64,000 nucleotides of DNA, taken from Acetobacterium sp965140355 (GTDB lineage Bacteria > Bacillota > Clostridia > Eubacteriales > Eubacteriaceae). Below, piece by piece: positions 60,391 to 64,000 of this stretch. The DNA lies in the NCBI GenBank assembly GCA_965140355.1, contig OZ223195.1:1-64000 (forward strand). The letters run 5' to 3'. Every line of letters starts with the position of its first letter. Position 1 is the first letter of the stretch. Under the pieces are notes generated by a model that was not told the DNA's origin, searched no databases, and was given only the letters and a program-made list of their open reading frames with translations. A program made the position numbers and the translations under genes.

Positions 60391-61297
60391 ATTTCTTTAG
60401 CACATTAACAATGGCATCAATGGTTGAATCGGCATCATGATAAGGAATTTGGCAAGTCCCAACCATTTTATGTCCACCACCACCATATTTGAGCATAAGA
60501 TTTCCAATATCGACGGTACAGCTTCGGTTGAGAATGCTATAGCCACACGCGATGGAAACGTTTTGTTTCTGTTTACCATCAACGATCCAAAGAGAAACGT
60601 TTTGATCGGGGTAAAGACTATAGATAATAAAGCGATTACCAGTATAGATCGTTTCAACATCTCGCAAATCAGTGATGATAACGTTTTTAGCAATTTGTGT
60701 ATGGGCGTTAACCATTTCAACGAAAAGTCGTGACTGATCCAAATAAAGCTCAACCCGTTCTTGGACATCAGGTAATTCCAGAATTTCTTCAATCGACAAA
60801 TTTCTAAAGAGATTAATGAGTTCTTCCATTAATTGATAATTGCTGATTTTGAATTCTCTGAAGCGACCAAGACCAGTTCTTGGATCTGAAATGAACCCTA
60901 ATAAAATCCATCCAGTAGGGTTTAAGATTTCTTCTTTCGTAAGATCGCCAGAATCTACTTTGTCAACGGATAAAATCATGTCTTGATAATTTGGAAAACG
61001 ATTGGCACCGCCATAATAGTCATAAATAATGCGAGCCGCTGAAGGCGCTAGACGACTTTCGCCTTTAACCCCAGGATGCCACCCCATTCGCTCTTTTTCC
61101 GAAGAATGGTGATCAAACCACATGCCACACCCCGGGACATAAGGAACATTGGCCAATACATCATTTTCAGTGGGGGAAAAAATTCCGTCCTGTAAGTCTT
61201 TGGGATGAACAAAAATCCAGTCGTCAATGATACCGGCTTCTTTTAGTAGCATGCCACATATTAAACCATCAAAATCCGAACGAGTAACTAAACGCAT
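60389..61297 (-). CDS. DHH/DHHA1 family phosphoesterase
   Basis: The 302-residue protein has VTRSDFDGLICGMLL (first DHH acid motif), MWFDHHSSE (the DHH motif), and the C-terminal DHHA1 signature LKYGGGGHKMVGTCQ. The family includes RecJ, oligoribonuclease NrnA and c-di-AMP/pApA phosphodiesterases. The sequence lacks the membrane and GGDEF parts of GdpP, so a soluble exopolyphosphatase or nanoRNase-like activity is likely but not settled. AGGAGG precedes the ATG. It is single, facing the lipoprotein gene. Confidence 0.85.
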   Translation of the reverse strand: MRLVTRSDFDGLICGMLLKEAGIIDDWIFVHPKDLQDGIFSPTENDVLANVPYVPGCGMWFDHHSSEKERMGWHPGVKGESRLAPSAARIIYDYYGGANRFPNYQDMILSVDKVDSGDLTKEEILNPTGWILLGFISDPRTGLGRFREFKISNYQLMEELINLFRNLSIEEILELPDVQERVELYLDQSRLFVEMVNAHTQIAKNVIITDLRDVETIYTGNRFIIYSLYPDQNVSLWIVDGKQKQNVSIACGYSILNRSCTVDIGNLMLKYGGGGHKMVGTCQIPYHDADSTIDAIVNVLKK

Positions 61298-61675
61298 ATG
61301 AAACCTCCTAAAAAAATTGTCGAGCTAAATGTCATTTGTATATACAAGCATTTTCAAGCTGTTGATATTGATAAGAATTTATAAACAGTCTTTATATTGT
61401 ACCATTATAAATAATGATTTTCCATCTTTTCAATAAATATTTTACGTGAATTATAAAGTTCTTTAATTAAAATGATTAAGAAACAAAAAAAATAATTTAA
61501 ATGTTTGCTTAATTTGAACATCCATGTTATTATTAATTAGAACTTAAATTAATAGTAAATGTATGTAACATAATATTTTTTAATTGGTACTTATACTTTA
61601 AAGTGTTATCCTAATTTAGAAATGTAGTTGTTATCCGTATTACAAGGGTTTAGGGAATAAAATTAGGAGGTACAC
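61298..61675. other. Divergent region and 5' leader of the cold-shock gene
   Basis: The 378-bp gap is very AT-rich. The promoter at 61505-61533 leaves a leader of about 135 nt before the cold-shock gene, in line with the long structured leaders of cold-shock mRNAs. The minus-strand DHH gene promoter also lies here but was not placed. Confidence 0.55.
61505..61533 (+). promoter_or_regulatory. Promoter of the cold-shock gene
   Basis: TTGCTT (61505-61510) and TATTAT (61528-61533) are 17 bp apart and imply a leader of about 135 nt. Confidence 0.55.
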
Positions 61676-61876
61676 ATGATGAATGGTACAGTAAAATGGT
61701 TTAACTCAGAAAAAGGTTTTGGTTTTATAACAGGGGAAGATGGTAAAGATGTATTTGCACATTTTTCACAAATTCAATCCAGCGGTTATAAATCTTTAGA
61801 AGAAGGTCAAGAAGTGACTTTTGAAATTACACAAGGACCTAAAGGACCACAAGCAGAGAACATTCAAGTTATTTAA
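61676..61876 (+). CDS. Cold-shock protein (CspA/CspB family)
   Basis: The protein has 65-66 residues and the cold-shock fold: NGTVKWFNSEKGFGFITGEDGKD (RNP1 motif KGFGFI) and DVFAHFSQI (RNP2 motif VFAHF), ending PKGPQAENIQVI. It binds single-stranded RNA and DNA and prevents RNA secondary structure at low temperature. ATG 61676 and ATG 61679 are both possible, with AGGAGG about 6 nt upstream. A strong terminator follows. The nearby DEAD-box helicase gene suggests a shared role in RNA unfolding. Confidence 0.97.
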   Translation: MMNGTVKWFNSEKGFGFITGEDGKDVFAHFSQIQSSGYKSLEEGQEVTFEITQGPKGPQAENIQVI

Positions 61877-61887
61877 TAATAACGTCT

Positions 61888-61920
61888 AAACTTATGCCTA
61901 CGGGCATAAGTTTTTTTTTT
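61888..61920 (+). terminator. Terminator of the cold-shock gene
   Basis: AAACTTATGCC (61888-61898) pairs perfectly with 61903-61913 around a 4-nt loop, then a T run to 61920. Confidence 0.93.
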
Positions 61921-62006
61921 ACAATCTAAAAATAATAACCCCTCATATTATATTGACATAGTTATAATTATTTGATTAGTCATACCGGAAAGAAGGAGGG
62001 AATTTT

Positions 62007-62165
62007 ATGTCGATAAATAATCTTATCGGAATGAAAAAAATAATTGAAGCAAAAAAGAAATTAAGTGCCCAACAAGGAACAAACGGAAATAAACCTAATC
62101 ATGACAAAGTAACTCAACGAAAAGCATTTAAAACAACAAAACGTGGCGGATTTTTTGACAAATAA
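62007..62165 (+). CDS. Small basic protein of 52 residues
   Basis: ATG 62007 follows AAGGAGGG by 6 nt and opens a 52-codon frame that begins MSINNLIGMKKIIEAKKKLS and ends with KAFKTTKRGGFFDK. It is rich in Lys and Arg, has no hydrophobic segment and no known domain that I recognise. It lies between the cold-shock gene and a DEAD-box helicase gene, so a nucleic-acid or ribosome-linked role is plausible. Element copy B is inserted directly after its stop. The strong ribosome site makes translation likely. Confidence 0.7.
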   Translation: MSINNLIGMKKIIEAKKKLSAQQGTNGNKPNHDKVTQRKAFKTTKRGGFFDK

Positions 62166-62250
62166 AAAGTTGTGATTTTTAAGGAACGCAAAGGTTGTGT
62201 TTCTGAGGTTGTCGATAACGTACCGCATCGATCAATTGTTAATCTGTTGC

Positions 62251-62337
62251 ATGCACACAATCCGTACAGTTGCTATCAAATATTTGGCTAAAGATAGCCT
62301 TTTGACTGTAACTGTTCGCCTTGAGTCAACAACATAA
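62251..62337 (+). other. Small open frame inside element copy B
   Basis: ATG 62251 opens 28 codons reading MHTIRTVAIKYLAKDSLL, then TVTVRLESTT and a stop. It aligns with the 40-codon frame in copy A, sharing MH-IRTVA-K-LAKDSL and TVRLE. An indel shortens it. No ribosome site is seen. Confidence 0.25.
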
Positions 62338-62380
62338 TCTAACAATTGTCGGTCCGACGTTATCTTTTTTTAACAGTCTG

Positions 62381-62403
62381 AGGAACGCAAAGGTTGCGTT
62401 CCT
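62381..62403 (+). terminator. Terminator of the small basic protein gene, intact copy
   Basis: A perfect 10-bp stem with a 3-nt loop, followed by TATTTGT. It is the right-hand copy of the duplicated hairpin and lies before the helicase gene. Confidence 0.75.
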
Positions 62404-62466
62404 TATTTGTGCTGTTAATTTGGCTGATTAATCGATTAACTAAACTTATAAATAAAGGAGATTCTA

Positions 62467-63759
62467 TTGCAATTTGAAAATTTAAATATTATCCAGCCTA
62501 TTCAGAAGGCTTTAAAAGCTGAAGGTTACACTGAGGCAACACCAATTCAAGAAAAGGCTATTCCATCTTTGCTGGAAGGTAAAGATTTGTTGGGATGTGC
62601 CCAAACTGGAACTGGGAAAACTGCGGCATTTGCAATCCCCATTTTACAGGGGCTTTCCTATGAACAACGGAATCTAAAGGGAAACAGAGCGATTAAAGCA
62701 TTGGTGCTAGCGCCAACCCGGGAACTTGCGCTACAAATCAGTGATAGTTTTAAAGCTTATGGCAAATATTTAGGTTTGAAAACTTTAGTTATTTATGGCG
62801 GGGTTTCACAAAACGCACAGACAAAAGCACTCTCAGGTGGTGTCGATATTTTGGTAGCGACACCGGGGCGTCTATTGGATTTAATTAATCAAAAGTATAT
62901 TAAACTTAATCAGATAAAGTCGTTTGTTTTGGATGAAGCAGATATGATGCTTGATATGGGCATGTTACAAGATGTTCGTAAAATAATCAAACACATGCCT
63001 GTTGAGCGGCAAAATATGCTTTTTTCGGCAACCATGCCTCAAGAAATTGCAAAGTTATCCGGTTCTATTTTAAAAAATCCAACAAAAGTTACCATTACTC
63101 CAGTCTCATCTACCGTAGAGATAATTGAGCAAAATGTTTATTATGTCAATAAAAATAATAAAATTAATTTATTAATTCATTTATTAAAAAATAAGGAAAT
63201 CGTCTCGGCCTTAGTTTTTTCGCGGACAAAACATGGTGCTGATAAAATTGTTAAACATCTGGAACGGGCGGGCTTTAAAGCCCAGGCAATTCATGGCAAT
63301 AAATCTCAAAATGCCAGACAACTGGCTTTGAATAATTTTAAAGAACGGAAAACACGAATTTTAGTTGCAACCGACATTGCGGCGCGTGGTATTGATATCG
63401 AAGAATTATCACATGTTTTTAATTATGATTTACCCGAAGTACCTGAAACATACGTTCATCGGATTGGTCGAACCGGGCGTGCGGGACTTGGTGGAATTGC
63501 CATTGCTTTTTGTGACCAGGAAGAAATGCCATTGTTAAAGAGTATTGAAAAACTAGTCTCAAAATCGCTTCCTGTTGTCGAGGTTCATCCCTTTCCATTG
63601 GTACAAGTATCCTCAGAATTATTGGCTACATCGTCAAGAAGGTCAAATGATTATCAATCTAGAAACTCAAAAAATACCAGGTCAAATGGAAAAAGTGGTG
63701 GGGGGAAAAAAGATCGTGATCGTTTTTATTCAAAAAACAAGAAAAAAGATAGTAAATAA
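62467..63759 (+). CDS. DEAD-box RNA helicase (CshA-like)
   Basis: The 430-residue helicase has the Q motif (GYTEATPIQEKAIPSL), motif I CAQTGTGKTAAF, Ia APTRELALQI, Ib TPGRLLDL, motif II VLDEADMMLDMG, motif III FSATMP, motif IV LVFSRTKHGADK, motif V ATDIAARGIDI and motif VI YVHRIGRTGRAG. A basic Ser/Asn/Gly-rich tail follows (RNSKNTRSNGKSGGGKKDR) that binds RNA. TTG 62467 lies 6 nt from AAAGGAG. The enzyme unwinds RNA in mRNA decay, ribosome assembly or cold adaptation, in keeping with the cold-shock gene 0.6 kb upstream. Element copy B lies in its leader. Confidence 0.94.
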   Translation: MQFENLNIIQPIQKALKAEGYTEATPIQEKAIPSLLEGKDLLGCAQTGTGKTAAFAIPILQGLSYEQRNLKGNRAIKALVLAPTRELALQISDSFKAYGKYLGLKTLVIYGGVSQNAQTKALSGGVDILVATPGRLLDLINQKYIKLNQIKSFVLDEADMMLDMGMLQDVRKIIKHMPVERQNMLFSATMPQEIAKLSGSILKNPTKVTITPVSSTVEIIEQNVYYVNKNNKINLLIHLLKNKEIVSALVFSRTKHGADKIVKHLERAGFKAQAIHGNKSQNARQLALNNFKERKTRILVATDIAARGIDIEELSHVFNYDLPEVPETYVHRIGRTGRAGLGGIAIAFCDQEEMPLLKSIEKLVSKSLPVVEVHPFPLVQVSSELLATSSRRSNDYQSRNSKNTRSNGKSGGGKKDRDRFYSKNKKKDSK

Positions 63760-63823
63760 AATCTTTGTTAGTTTGAAATATCATAACTATTTCAATATTA
63801 TTTAATGCTAATCTAAATATTAC

Positions 63824-63853
63824 TTGACGGATACTTCTTTTAGCAATTAGAAT
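63824..63853 (+). promoter_or_regulatory. Promoter of the response regulator gene
   Basis: TTGACG (63824-63829) and TAGAAT (63848-63853) are 18 bp apart, 44 bp before the start codon. Confidence 0.6.
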
Positions 63854-63897
63854 AAGTGATATATAAGTAGTGCGATTCTACAAAAGGCGGTGGATTT

Positions 63898-64000
63898 ATG
63901 AAAAAAATTAAAGTTATGATAGTGGATGATTCATCTTTTTCAATAGCAGTTTTAAAAAGAATGCTTGAAAAAGATGGAATGGAGATTGTCGGCACAGCAT
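63898..64000 (+). CDS. Response regulator (CheY/CheB type), 3' truncated by the window edge
   Basis: ATG 63898 opens a frame reading MKKIKVMIVDDSSFSIAVLK and RMLEKDGMEIVGTA to the window edge. VDDSSF is the receiver acidic pocket, typical of CheY and CheB. AAGGCGGTGG precedes the ATG. The domain content beyond residue 34 is unknown. Confidence 0.85.
   Translation, partial: MKKIKVMIVDDSSFSIAVLKRMLEKDGMEIVGTA

Larger units (their letters stand above)
62182..62403. mobile_element. Terminator-targeting hairpin element, copy B (176 bp plus 23-bp duplication)
   Basis: The core (62205-62380) is the reverse complement of copy A with two compensating indels and scattered substitutions. It is flanked by 23-nt copies of a terminator hairpin at 62182-62204 and 62381-62403, which differ at two positions. 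The right copy is a perfect hairpin (AGGAACGCAA-AGG-TTGCGTTCCT). The left copy has decayed. The terminator sequence differs entirely from that at copy A, so it is the hairpin structure, not the sequence, that is shared. Confidence 0.75.

Overview
The window is low-GC DNA from an anaerobic Gram-positive bacterium. Canonical TTGACA/TATAAT-type promoters, strong AGGAGG ribosome sites, frequent TTG starts and many U-tailed terminators point to the Firmicutes (Clostridia). A corrinoid protein next to a methyltetrahydrofolate:corrinoid methyltransferase, a siroheme/ferredoxin reductase, an ene-reductase of the Old Yellow Enzyme class and no visible respiratory oxidase genes suggest an acetogen such as Acetobacterium. 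That genus assignment is inference from gene content, not a database result.

Layout. 0-7.7 kb: an exopolysaccharide-type operon (ODP/degenerate GGDEF/REC regulator, HEAT-repeat GT2 synthase with an apparent frameshift near its start, membrane-anchored glycosidase-like protein). 7.8-10.1 kb: ECF sigma factor, small membrane protein (putative anti-sigma) and an exported polymer-forming (bactofilin-like) protein. 10.4-30.2 kb is a signalling region: an Lrp/AsnC regulator, three large chemoreceptors with long arrays of HAMP-like linkers, two GGDEF/EAL proteins, an orphan solute-binding lipoprotein, pdxA, a PII-like protein with a cation/proton antiporter, and a relic chemoreceptor tail. 30.2-35.8 kb: LysR with a divergent siroheme/Fe-S protein, a ketopantoate reductase-like gene, then corrinoid protein, MtgA-like methyltransferase and TetR regulator with two matching operators. 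36.0-37.7 kb: an IS110-family element with a long non-coding end that may encode a bridge RNA. 37.8-49.3 kb: FtsH, a MoaE-like protein, a second lipoprotein plus GGDEF/EAL pair, two GNATs, RsmH, Maf and a split permease carrying a ferredoxin domain. 49.4-64 kb: Crp/Fnr regulator, ene-reductase, LysR, dCMP deaminase, nitroreductase-like protein, RecQ, TraX-like protein, arylamine N-acetyltransferase, lipoprotein, DHH phosphoesterase, cold-shock protein, a 52-residue basic protein, a DEAD-box helicase and the start of a response regulator.

How the genes work together. The dominant theme is cyclic-di-GMP and chemotaxis signalling at the membrane. Two separate loci place a solute-binding lipoprotein, with no ABC permease, immediately before a membrane GGDEF/EAL protein, which suggests binding-protein-dependent control of c-di-GMP.

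The most unusual signal is a 176-177 bp hairpin-forming element present twice in opposite orientations (50.2 and 62.2 kb). Each copy sits in a rho-independent terminator, and the 23-nt terminator hairpin is duplicated on both sides. This looks like a small non-autonomous mobile element that targets terminators, resembling the known behaviour of the IS30-family element IS1630. Other items of note are a perfect 54-bp palindrome after ftsH, a TTT-TGA frameshift site, and paired TetR operators, one of which lies next to the IS110 insertion.
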